DNA of 64,000 nucleotides from Pseudocercospora fijiensis CIRAD86 (taxonomy: Eukaryota; Ascomycota; Dothideomycetes; Mycosphaerellales; Mycosphaerellaceae): the NCBI RefSeq assembly GCF_000340215.1, contig NW_006921535.1, forward strand, positions 2,507,122-2,571,121, written 5' to 3'. Under the pieces are notes generated by a model, which saw only the letters and a program-made list of their open reading frames with translations, was not told where the DNA came from and ran no database searches. The position numbers were made by a program, and so were the translations under genes. Shown piece by piece: positions 12,496 to 22,101 of this stretch; position 1 is the first letter of the stretch, and each line of letters begins with the position of its first letter.

Positions 12496-12692
12496 TGTTA
12501 GGGCCAAAGAGGCTACACGTGATTGGCATGTAACTAGGCCGAGTGAAGCTAGGGTCTTGATGCCTTAGGCAGAGCTTGGCGCTTGGCGTTAGGCTAACTC
12601 TCCTACCTTCCTCCCTCTCCTCCTAGATCCTTATCGAATACTATACTAATTTACTACTACCCTATCTACCTGCTAACATAACCCTTCTTACA
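12496..12692 (+). repeat. 3' LTR of the Gypsy element
   Basis: 197 bp, TGTTAGGGCC...TTACA; keeps the canonical CA end. Followed directly by CTAAT (12693-12697). Confidence 0.93.
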
Positions 12693-12697
12693 CTAAT

Positions 12698-14170
12698 AAA
12701 CCTCCTGCTAAGCCTATATCGATATCTAATAGCGTTATTAAGAAATCGCAGTTAGAAGCTAGCTCGCAACGCCGACCGACTTCGCGTATACCTAAAGCTA
12801 TACTAACACCGAAGCTACGAGCTAACAATAAGAAGCCCTTTAGCGTAGACCTTATATAGGTCGTTTAGTATCGAATAGACGGCAAACAGCATAACATTAT
12901 AACTATTAATAATATGCTAGAAGACGACGATATAGACTATACCTACTCGAGGCCGTATAATAATAAAATAGCGCAGTTAATACGGAAGGTAGAAGACAGA
13001 GTAGCTTCCTAGGTGTTCGTAGAAGGACTCGGCTTACACTAACAGATAGACCGTGTATTTACTATCTACTATATACGGCTATCTATACCGAAGCGCTCGA
13101 AGACTTTCTACGCTATTATCTACGAGGACGACTATTACGAAGAGGTAGCTAAGTTCTTACGCTATTGCGCTAATACTAACACTTACTATATAATTAAAGT
13201 CCTTAAGAGTTATAAGCGCGTTGCTATGCCTAATCGACTATCAACTCTACTAAATAGTAACTAGTTTATTAAGATTGATAGTAATCTATTAGAGCTACTA
13301 TAACTAGCCTCTTAGGTTAAGAATAGCCGAAAGAATACTAACGACAAGACTAAGGAAGAATGCCGTAAAGACGACGAGGTATTCTCGACTGCATTTAAGC
13401 AGTTTAAATGCAACGATTACTAGTGCGACAATAAGAAGTTAGGCCGTAGAATTAGTTGTTACAAACGCCGTAGTATCTATTATAGTGTAATAGGCTCTTA
13501 CGCGAAGGAATTTGCTAATATAGTCCGAGTTAATAGCGCTCTTCTATATTATATGCCTATAGAGCTTGCTAACAAGATTGTCGCTTCTTACGAAGAACAT
13601 ATATAAGCAAAGACCGCCGCTTCTGCGAAGAACAAGGCCTCTTAGCAATAGCACACAATTGACAGTCTTATTAGCGCCCTTACTGCGGAGCGACAGCAAC
13701 CGACTAGCAATAGCGGTAGCAGCGAGTCTATCCTGCTAATAGCCTTGCTCTAATAATAGTAATAGTAGTAGTAGTAGCAACAGCAGTTCAATCCAATACT
13801 ATTGCAGTTAATAATAGCTAACCCTGCTCTTATTAGCGCCCTGCAGCCTTAATAGCAGGTCTAGCCTTAATAGCAGGTCTAGCCTCCGCTATAGTAATAG
13901 CTCCGTAGCTCGCTAGTACCGCCGGATATTAGCACTATATTAGGTAACTATACCGAGACACCTCTCTTCTTAGTCTAGTTCTTCTAATAGCATCCGATAT
14001 AGCAGGATAGGTAGGAAGCTATTACTAAAGCTATTATAGATAATGCCTAGAATCTACGACAACTGCGACGCTAAGAGAATAAGAATAGGTTAGCGAGAGT
14101 AGTGCCTGCCTTCGGCATTAGGTAGGCGCTTCGTAAGCGAGTTATAGACTTTGCTATAATGCGTTAAAGT
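12698..14170 (+). pseudogene. 3' part of the unknown ORF of the TIR element
   Basis: Continues in frame from 5586 once the Gypsy element and one CTAAT copy are removed. Encodes roughly 480 residues: an N-terminal basic/proline region, a middle region with a Cys-rich patch (about 13410-13470), and a glutamine-rich tract near 13750-13900 in which many CAG/CAA codons now read TAG/TAA. Together with the left part the ORF was at least about 600 residues. I do not recognise the family. Its place inside the same TIRs as a transposase suggests an accessory transposition protein, but it may be an older host of a nested element. Confidence 0.5.
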
Positions 14171-14699
14171 AGCCGAAATTGAGAGGTATAAAGCCGATAT
14201 AATAACAAGCTAGCTTTGCTAACCCTAGCTATACAGATTACTACTACTACCTATCCGATTTTGATTCTATAACTTAGAGATATAAGAGGCGATATTATAG
14301 ATAGACCGCGTACTTTAAATAGATTGATTTAGATATAATATCGTTGACTTCTAGCGCTATATAGGTATTAAATCTTTAACAGCTAAATGTTTGACCCTAC
14401 TATTGCTGTTCTAACTCGTACCTCGGCTTCTTTAAGCTTAGCCGATAATGCGAGTTTTGTTTTCCGATAGATAGCACTACAACTATATATACGATTTATA
14501 TCGTTGTTTTTTTATATAAGAGCGCCGCACCTATTGTCGAATGCCCGGCAATAATAATTATAATAATATAGTGTTGTTATAATAGTATATAGGATATAGC
14601 TAAACGTCGGACATTTCGGGATTTAGTCCGATATACCAAGCCTCGAAATTTCTATACTACTAGGAGACTATATAGTAACTGCGGATAGCAACAATATAA

Positions 14700-15700
14700 A
14701 TAGCAACCGTTAGAAGTTCTTTAGAAGAGAATACAGCATTAATTTACTATAGTATAGAAGGTCTTAGCACTCTACGCACAAATCGAGCTAGAATTTAGCG
14801 TATACTACGATTACTGCCTCTTATTCTACATCTCCGCCGGCATTATCGGACTATATTTATATAGCTTCTCGAGCACTTTATAGTGCTTGAACTAAGCCAA
14901 GTGGTCGATATTGTTACCCTATCGTTTATATACTAGTTCTAGGTATGCCTAAAAGTCTGCTTGCTAGTAAGGTAATCCATACTTAGGTATTGTTTGCTAG
15001 TACTTCTTAATCTAGTGCTTAAGGTGTTTAAAGCTTAGTTCAATAGCATTATAGTTAGGCGAATATAGTAGAAGGAAGAGTAGGTATATACCCTTCGCTA
15101 AGCACATCTCCTTTAGAATAGCTCTTAAATAGGTGCTATAGTTATCTAGCAATATAACTAACTATAGACCTAGATATAGCGTACAACGTAGCAATATTCG
15201 ATAGCGTACGAATTCAATAAAGTCGTAACTATTAACGCTGCCTTGCTAGATTAGTAGCTCCGGAAGATAGCTATTAATCGTATATACTAGAAGGACCGTA
15301 TATCGCTGCGAATAGTATAGGTGTTAGACATCCCTTGCTAGAATACCTTTTAGTGCCTATCTACGCCTTCTAAGTGCAGTCTTATTAGAGGTATAAGACT
15401 CGTTAAGGCATATAATCTAGAAGGCTGCAAATAACTGTAATTTAGCCTTAAACAGAGCCCTTGCTATAGGGTCTCTTTATAAAGCCGTACGAGACAGCAG
15501 TTTATATATAAAGTCGCTGCTTAACAAGCAACGACTAATAGTCGATTGTAACACCTATTCTTAGTAATTTTCTAGTAATATAATCTACATCTCTTCTAAC
15601 TAGTATATGCTTCTTATTATTAAGAAGTCTAGTAGGTCGTCTCGTATAGCTAGCGTAATTATATGCGGCCTACTACCCTTTACTAGAAACACAGTGGCAG
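14700..15700 (-). pseudogene. IS630/Tc1-mariner (DDE_3) transposase relic
   Basis: On the minus strand, the pattern LLDN (about 15140-15160) followed downstream by LLLYSPNYNAIELSF (about 15022-15070) matches the second Asp box and the YSPxxNPIE glutamate box of DDE_3 transposases (cut-and-paste, usually TA targets). The first Asp region further upstream is blurred. Stops are frequent. The Pro of NPIE reads Ala. It lies near the right TIR (16105-16125), pointing inward. Confidence 0.7.
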
Positions 15701-16125
15701 TCCTATTCTACCTAGTTATTCGAGTCTAAATAGTAGTACGAGAGCTACGTCTATCGCGGAGTAATAACTATATAATATCTCTACTCTTCTAACCCTCGTC
15801 TAATGCCTATTAAATAAGGTTCTCGTCTTGTTTAGTAAGTAGAGCTATAGTAGTAGGTTGGCTACTATATAGATCGAGGGAGGGGGGTGCGGCTTTAGGC
15901 AAATAGGTGCTAAAAATACGGCTTTTAGGCAGATGTGCTACGAACAATACTAAAATAGGTATTAGATATATACGAGAGGACTTAGTATACAAGTTAATAT
16001 AGTATACAGTGATTTCCAACCGTGCAATAGGTATATTTAGTGAGATGTAGTAGTATAGCTATTAGAAGAGGTGTAAGGTGGTAGCCCTCGTTCCCCGCGA
16101 AAAACAGTCCGGGCCCTTTTGCAAG

Positions 16126-16481
16126 GCACCAATATGGGTGGTGAGGGACTGGGGGTTTGTGGGGATGCTTGGCGCATGGAGGACAGTGCTTGACTTGCGA
16201 GGTAATGCGAGACGAGAACGAAGCGTTGCGAACATGTGATGAAGGGTTGAAGTGAGATACATAGCAGCTGACAAGGGTGGAAGAAGGAACGGGTCGACAT
16301 CAAAGTTGTGCATGGGCATAAAAGCTTATGCACGGATGGCAGAGGAAAACATTTTGCATCGTTGCAGATCAACTGTTTGGCGGAGATGACATCGATATTA
16401 TAGATTGGAAGAGCTTGCATATGCTTGTAATGTAATTGATACTTCGCTTAACAACAGATACTCTTCTACCTACTATTACAA
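16126..16481. other. Gap between TIR element and NmrA-like pseudogene
   Basis: About 350 bp of normal (non-RIP) composition that begins exactly at the right TIR. No gene found; it may contain the former promoter of the pseudogene. Confidence 0.5.
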
Positions 16482-17416
16482 TTGCGAGTCGGCCTTCTCG
16501 GCGCCTCAGGCGAGACTGGCCAATCCATAGTCAATGGCCTCGCCCATCCTCAATCTCCAAACCGGCAAGCCAAGCTCTCACAGAACAATGAATCGCGCTC
16601 CGACCCTGCGATCTCTCATCTACTCAAGACCACCTCATCAACGCCCTGCAAGGTGTCGAGATCCTAATCTGAGCAGTCGTAGCCACCACAGAACGGCCTG
16701 CCCAAGTCCCGCTTGCCACTGTAGCAAAACCCGCAGGAATCCAACGCTTCTTCCTGCCTTGTGCTTGGATTCCAGTAATCCCAGCCGGGGGAATCCCCTT
16801 AATCCGCGATCATAAGGAAATGGGGTAAAAATAATGTCAAAAAAAAAACTTGCCTTTCCGTTTACGATCCTAGATGTAGGCTGGTGGTTATCAGCTTTGC
16901 GTTTAGAAAATTGCTTTCGGGGCGCGGCGACTACGCCGTATTGAATCCGGAAGAGAGGATTCCTGGCGGTGGAAATGTGCCTTCTGCGTTAACGGGTTGG
17001 AGAGACATGGGGCGGTATGCGGCGAAAGTAATTGTAGGTGAGAGAACGTTGAATAAACACGTCCTCGTGTACAATGAGATGAGGACACCGCTCCAGCTCG
17101 TTGAGCACTGGGAGAAACAAGCGCAGAGATTGACTCAGACGCTGAATTGAAAAAGACGATTGAGGGTTGCGGTGATGGGATGAATATGCAGACCCTTCTG
17201 GTGAAGATTCCGGCGCAGTATTTGGTGTCTTGGGGGATTCCTGGTGATAGTCGGCCAGATTATGCGAAGTACCTAGGCTATATGAGCATTAAGGGGCTTT
17301 GCTCGGATTTTGAGCCTAGAACGTTCGAGGACTACGCACAAAATGTGGTTGGTGGAAAGGCGCCACAAATCTACGAGGAGCTGAAGGCGAGACTTGCCGA
17401 GATGATGAAGAAGTAG
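16482..17416 (+). pseudogene. NmrA-like / isoflavone-reductase-like NAD(P)-binding protein, broken
   Basis: Starts with the Rossmann motif VGLLGASGETGQS, but its first codon is TTG where an ATG is expected. Family segments follow in several frames: DHLINALQGVEILI then a TGA in place of the usual Ser, then AVVATTERPAQ and a stretch ending KEM; a frame change before KLAFPFTILDVGWW; another before RKLLSGRGDYAVLNP; and a last one before YAKYLGYMSIKGL...FEDYAQNVVGGK, ending at 17416. A large part of the segment after the dinucleotide loop is missing. Known: this family binds NAD(P)H and acts as small-molecule reductases or redox-sensing regulators. At least three frameshifts, one in-frame stop and a lost start mean no function now. 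It is the first gene-like feature beside the 11-kb TE block. Confidence 0.85.
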
Positions 17417-17768
17417 CATGTGAGCTTAGCCAGGGCGACATTCAGATGCATACTCGAGGCTGTGCTGTCACCTATGCAGTCAGCATGTCAGCACCTTGTC
17501 CTTCAACTTGCGACACCTTCATAGAGCTTATCAGCCACTTGTGATGGATCGAGTAGCTTGTTGGAATGTGCTGATTCTTCGCCATCCAGGCTTCAATTCT
17601 CAATAATACATCCTACCATGCACCAATCTGGCCACATCGAGGCGTCTTCGTCAAAGGAGTGACGTATCAGTACAATGGTGTGATTTGTAAACCGTCTGGT
17701 AGTATGATCCTTTTTCATCCCTAATCCTTATAAACGCCGTGATTCGGAGACCCTCCGCCCGCTCAGTA
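17417..17768. other. Intergenic interval, tail-to-tail
   Basis: About 350 bp between the pseudogene end and the ORM1 stop codon. Nothing recognised. Confidence 0.5.
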
Positions 17769-18488
17769 CTATCTGTCTCCCACCGGTTCCGGCTCTTGAT
17801 TGAAGTAAGCAAATCGCATGCGGTGAAACTGCAAGGAACACGTCAGCTGGTATCCACGAGAGCGCGAGATTTCACGACATACCGCTGGTAGCTTTGGTAT
17901 TACTACCGCTAATGTCGCGAGGAAGTTGATCATGAAATAGGCCAAATCGTAATGTGTGTAATGCGTGCTGACGAGGAACAAGCAGATGGGAACTGCCAGC
18001 AAAAACTTCTTGGCCGGTGTGTATTGGTCTTCGTTGTCGATCTGCTCCCACATGTTGAGGTTATCGTAGGCTCCGGCATTGAACTCGAAAGGGATACCTC
18101 GCACGTAGTGGAACATGAGGTATGAGCCGGCCATGTAGGTGGTGTTGACAAGTGTCCATGACGTTTCCTGTGTTATCGAAGGGATAATGTCGTAGACAAT
18201 CTTGAGAAGCAGAATCAAGACGAAGTGAATCATCCATGCGCCTGAGATGGACAGAGTATTAGCTCACGTGCCCATGTGTAGTAGTCCCATCTTTCACATG
18301 CGATGCCTCAACAACTGCTCTCCCGGCAGTGAAGACTCACCTTTAGCATTCACCCACTGGGCGTTGAGATTGGGCAAGATGGCCTGGTCGCTCTGCTGCT
18401 CGAGGCTCTCCGGGGGCTCCTGATACATCAAACTACTACTTCTCCGCCGCCTCGGGTTGTCCTTGTTCTTGACGTTGTTGGAGCTCAT
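17769..18488 (-). CDS. ORM1: ORM1/ORMDL family regulator of sphingolipid synthesis
   Basis: Exons 18341-18488, 17883-18241 and 17769-17828, with GTGAGT and GTATGT donors; phases close and give 188 residues, normal for fungal Orm proteins. Diagnostic motifs: NLNAQWVNAKGAW, QETSWTLVNTTYM, IPFEFNAGAYDNLNMWEQID, QYTPAKKFL and STHYTHYD. Four hydrophobic segments fit an ER membrane protein. Known: Orm proteins bind and inhibit serine palmitoyltransferase, and in yeast phosphorylation of the Ser-rich N terminus relieves the inhibition; here the N terminus carries RRRRSSS, a plausible basophilic kinase site. Start chosen at 18488 (MSSNN) because it fits family length; an in-frame ATG at 18533 would add 15 residues. 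Confidence 0.96.
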
Positions 18489-19570
18489 CTTGCGTTCGGC
18501 CGACTGCACACAGAGCGGCGGTGATGTGTTCACACCCTCGGCGAAGGTGATGCCGCCGCGCTGCAGTATTGTGGAAGACAGCTTGGCGGTGTTTTCGGAG
18601 GAGGATCGAGAGCGGTGCGGTAAGAATAGGAAGTTCGGCGCCAGCGTGCCGGTCGTGCGTGATTGTTGCTCCGACGTGGTGGTATGTGGTGTGTGTTGTG
18701 AGGAGAGAAGAACAGAGCAGAGCAGAGGGTGCTGCTTGGTCGTGCTCGTGTTTGTGACGGGCAGTGTCTTTGTCTCGATGTAGAATAACGTCGCTTGCCA
18801 GGGTCCTTCTTCTTAGCGGCCACGGGATGCACGCGTCGTCGGAAATAAGGTGCGTTGACAACGGTGCTATCCGCGCGGCGATGAGGTCTGGGCGGTGGCA
18901 GATGGGGGGCGTGCGCGGTGCGGGCAGTGGGAGTAGGAGGCTCAGAGGACAGCGGTGGAGGAGAAGAGTCGGAAGAAGCAAGTCAGGTGGTGGCGGGAGC
19001 AGTGAAGCTCGCTCGCCTCGCGGCCAACATCGAGCCATTCAAATGTCAGCTGTGGTGATGGTCAGGCTGCCAGGCCAGACCTACCAAACCGACCCAAACG
19101 ACGCCATGGTGCAGCAGCAATTATGCACCGACCGCTATAGTTGGTGCTACAGCCGATCTGTAGTCTACTGTGCCTGGGCCCATACGGCTGTCTGCATGAT
19201 CCCAACTATTCTACAACGCTGGCTTGATCTTGATCCCTATCCTATATACGCACTTCCACTTGTGCTTGCCCTCAGCATACAGCATACAACGTGATACTAC
19301 GGGCCGCCACGATAACCGTCTTCCAAACATCTCTTCCTGCGTATGCGTCATGCTGGGAATCAAAAAGGGTCCAACCCACTGCGACTATTCGAGCATAACA
19401 GCAAGCAACATGCTTGTCGTACATGCCAAACGCCACTACGTCGACACTGGATGACTGCATTCCCGAGAGACCGAGCGTGATGAACGCCTACATGTATGTG
19501 TAGTAGCACAGAGCGACGTGGCCGTGGCCAAGAATAATAGTACCAGTCGAGCTTCCAGGCCGCATTCAAG
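18489..19570. other. ORM1 upstream region
   Basis: About 1.1 kb of normal-composition sequence, with a CT/GA-skewed stretch (18890-19010). Long open frames on both strands here have low-complexity, unconvincing products. Likely 5'-UTR and promoter of ORM1. Confidence 0.5.
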
Positions 19571-20640
19571 CAATCCGTTCCTTAGAGTGCGTCTACTTCT
19601 AGGTTAGTAGATCGGTGCGTTGCCGATACTCTGTAATCTTCTACCGATGCTCCTTTTTTCTAATAATCGCTTTTTAAGGTAGACAAGTCGGTAGATTTTA
19701 AAGGCCGTATACTTTTAGTCGCTTAGGCAGTAATTAGTCGCGATCGTATCGCGTAATAGTAAAATCGCGTACTTCGAAGTCTTGTAGCTACTATAGCTAC
19801 TGTATCTCTTTATTATTAGTATCTATCCACTATAGCGCTAAAGAAGGCTATAATAACGACTCCTACGAAGCGTAAGAATACTATTAAAAAGACTCTAGTA
19901 AAGAAGAAGGCGAAGCTAGCTACTAAAGGCTCCGAGTTTCTAGATATTATAAGATAGAAGGCTAAATATAAAGAATACTTCCTAAAGAGGGCAAAGAAGC
20001 TAAAGGATAAGGGGTTAATAAGCTATAGTAATAGCTTCTATATTAAATACTACCGCCGGATTACTACGTAAATAAGCCTTAAGTTTAAGTTATATTTTAA
20101 GGAAGAGGATTATAAGGCGCGCTAGCGTACCTTTAAGCCTAAATGCTGTCTGTATAGCGCTTACTTAAAGCATATAAGCGGCTAGAATAGACACTCTATA
20201 AAGCCTAGTAATAGAGAGGTTACTAACTATAACGCGTTAGCTTAGTTATATAACTATTATATAACTTCTTAGTAGATAAAGGATTTTTATACTATATTTT
20301 CGACTATAGAATAGATAGAATATAGGCAATTAGCGAAGCTAATTAAACCGCCGGTAAGGTAGTATTACGTAAGTAATCTACTACGCTATACGCAATAGTT
20401 ATAAGCCCGGATTTGATCCGTAGTGTTAGACTTAGAGACTTCTATAGTAAGAAAGAATTTTCTATTCTACGAGATCTTTAATAATCGACAGTCTTAACGG
20501 CACTAACAACTATTTAACTAAGGTTCTATAATCGTCTTTAAGATTAGTATGTCTTTAATAATAGCTCTCTCGTTAGCTGGCCGCCTCGGTAGTACTGGAT
20601 ATATTACCCTTCGAGGACCAAACGACGAGGACCGCTAGTT
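19571..20640 (+). mobile_element. RIP-degraded transposon relic, family unknown
   Basis: Abrupt switch to TpA-rich sequence. Plus-strand frames encode broken lysine-rich protein (about 19850-20240) and, around 20425-20480, a segment with VLDLETS that faintly resembles an exonuclease DxE motif. No terminal repeats found. The right edge lies about 170 bp before the start codon of the zinc-knuckle gene. Confidence 0.6.
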
Positions 20641-20809
20641 TAACGTGTGCTGTCTCGCCATTTCTCTCAACTCTCTTGCTGAAGCACCCCATTTTCCTGC
20701 CACGACTTTTGTCTTGTACTCTTTCTCGCAAACTTCATCGCCCAGAATCTCCTCTCGGCAGCGGACTTCCAAAGACCATGTAACAACACATTTGCGCAAA
20801 CGACCAAAA

Positions 20810-21919
20810 ATGTCAGACACGGAGAATGAATCGCGAACGAACACTGTAGGCCGCAAAAGAAATGTACATGGCGAACTCAAGACACCCAGTTATCCCACGA
20901 GTCGACGTTCTAGCAAAGCCTCTGGCAAGGAGTCTGGAGAAATATCAAGTTCATCAGAATCTGAAGAAAGTGAAGACGATGAGCCGAATAAGCGCATTCG
21001 CCACTCACCAAATGCCGCCATCACAATCAGCGACAGTAGCGAAGGTGAGGATGGCGAAATCTCGTCCTCACACGCCGGCGGCGCATCCAGTTCATCCATG
21101 GACACATCTTCATCAGACGAAGATTCGGACTCTGAATCCGGTTCGTCAACACTCAGCCACGGAATCTCGAAGATGGCTGCCGAGGCAGATGATATGGTCC
21201 GACTCTACACCTTATCAAAAGAAGATCGCGACTTGCAGAAACGATATTTCAATTTAACATCGCCACCAGATGCGCTCGTCTACTGCCTATGCTGTGGTGA
21301 GCGCGGACACATACGCGCGACTTGCCCATCACGAAAATGCGAACATTGCGGAGCCTACGACGCGCATGTCCCGAGCGCATGTCCTACGCATCGGAAATGT
21401 GCATTATGTCGACAGCGAGGTCACGATGCTAAGAATTGCAAGAATAGGTCTTATCAAGGTCAGAGTGATGCATGCGATGTCTGTGGAGAAGCTGGACACG
21501 TGGAGGAGGCATGTTCGAGATTGTGGTGTTTTCCAACGATCGCTGCTCCGATACCTCGAGAGAAGCAAATTCGCGAGTGGGAGATGATTAGAGCGTGTTA
21601 TTCTTGCGGGTCGAGCGAGCATTGGGGTGACGATTGTCGTTATATAAGGAGGGACGATCTCAACCCCGTGAGGACCTGGAGTGAGAAGAATGCCGAGAGG
21701 TTCATTCTGAGAGGTGGTCCGATTGATGATGACCCGCCGCTGGCGAATGGAGGTGATGAAGAGAATGATGATGACCCTCTTGCGGCGCTAGAGAGTGATT
21801 TGAAGGAAGGCGATGGAGAGTACGTCGAAGCTGACGACAGTGAAGAGGAATACGAGCCGCCACCGGCACCTCCGAGTCGACCATGGCAGATGGGATTATT
21901 TGATGATGCACGGGATTAA
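20810..21919 (+). CDS. CCHC zinc-knuckle protein, AIR1/AIR2-like (TRAMP complex)
   Basis: Single exon, 369 residues from ATG 20810; the frame is open further upstream, but MSDTENES is the first good Met. Residues about 40-115 are Ser/Glu/Asp-rich. Five CCHC knuckles follow: CLCCGERGHIRATC, CEHCGAYDAHVPSAC, CALCRQRGHDAKNC, CDVCGEAGHVEEAC and CYSCGSSEHWGDDC. The C-terminal third is acidic and ends in a Pro/Trp motif (PPSRPWQMGLF). Known: yeast Air1/Air2 have five tandem knuckles and join Trf4/5 poly(A) polymerase and Mtr4 helicase in the nuclear TRAMP complex that marks RNAs for the exosome. The knuckle number and spacing favour this assignment over gag- or Gis2-type proteins. Its promoter must be short because a transposon relic ends about 170 bp upstream. 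Confidence 0.85.
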   Translation: MSDTENESRTNTVGRKRNVHGELKTPSYPTSRRSSKASGKESGEISSSSESEESEDDEPNKRIRHSPNAAITISDSSEGEDGEISSSHAGGASSSSMDTSSSDEDSDSESGSSTLSHGISKMAAEADDMVRLYTLSKEDRDLQKRYFNLTSPPDALVYCLCCGERGHIRATCPSRKCEHCGAYDAHVPSACPTHRKCALCRQRGHDAKNCKNRSYQGQSDACDVCGEAGHVEEACSRLWCFPTIAAPIPREKQIREWEMIRACYSCGSSEHWGDDCRYIRRDDLNPVRTWSEKNAERFILRGGPIDDDPPLANGGDEENDDDPLAALESDLKEGDGEYVEADDSEEEYEPPPAPPSRPWQMGLFDDARD

Positions 21920-21954
21920 TGCTGGGAATGCGGATTGTTGGATGTCTTGAACTC

Positions 21955-22022
21955 TCACCCGAAAGAATCAGGAGTGGGAAGCGTTGACCCTCACCCGAAA
22001 GAATCAGGAATGGGAAGTGTTC
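21955..22022. repeat. 36-bp tandem duplication in the intergenic gap
   Basis: TCACCCGAAAGAATCAGG begins at 21955 and again at 21991, so the unit is 36 bp and present about twice. The copies differ only by G/A and C/T changes (GAGTGGG/GAATGGG, GCG/GTG). It lies between the convergent AIR-like and GET3 genes. Confidence 0.85.
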
Positions 22023-22101
22023 TAGGATACCTACTCGTTCTTAGCCTCTGTTGGGTATAGCAACGCCGCAATACGCCCTCCATGCCACCGCTACCTCAGA
22101 C

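Larger units (their letters stand above)
5587..12692 (+). mobile_element. Ty3/Gypsy chromovirus retrotransposon, full-length but RIP-inactivated
   Basis: 7,106-bp element bounded by two 197-bp LTRs (5587-5783 and 12496-12692) that begin TGTTAGGGCC, with a perfect CTAAT target duplication. Internal order on the plus strand is gag zinc knuckle, aspartic protease, reverse transcriptase, RNase H, integrase and C-terminal chromodomain, the canonical Gypsy/chromovirus order. Every domain is interrupted by TAG/TAA codons, so it cannot be autonomous. A purine-rich stretch (AGAAGGGAAGCG, about 12482-12493) just before the 3' LTR fits a polypurine tract. The element sits inside an ORF of the surrounding TIR transposon. 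Confidence 0.93.
4710..16125. mobile_element. TIR-bounded DNA transposon, RIP-degraded, interrupted by a Gypsy element
   Basis: Inverted copies of TTGCAAAAGGGCCCGGACTG lie at 4711-4730 (as written) and 16105-16124 (reverse complement), extended by one C/G base outward and by a looser TTTT-rich match inward. Between them the sequence is RIP-like and full of TAG/TAA. Removing the 7.1-kb Gypsy insertion and one target copy leaves about 4.3 kb, containing a plus-strand ORF relic and, toward the right end, a minus-strand IS630/Tc1-type (DDE_3) transposase relic. No clear target-site duplication outside the TIRs. The two ORFs could belong to one two-gene element or to a further nested insertion; the TIR pairing is clear, the unity of the contents is inferred. 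Confidence 0.7.

Noticed and set aside
18436..19038. 200-residue open frame on the minus strand upstream of ORM1
   Set aside because: Pro/Leu/Arg/His-rich low-complexity product, overlaps ORM1 exon 1 in another frame, and is best explained by base composition of the ORM1 5' region.
20425..20480. DEDD-type exonuclease motif in the 19.6-20.6 kb relic
   Set aside because: Only a single VLDLETS match; the other exonuclease motifs are not readable.
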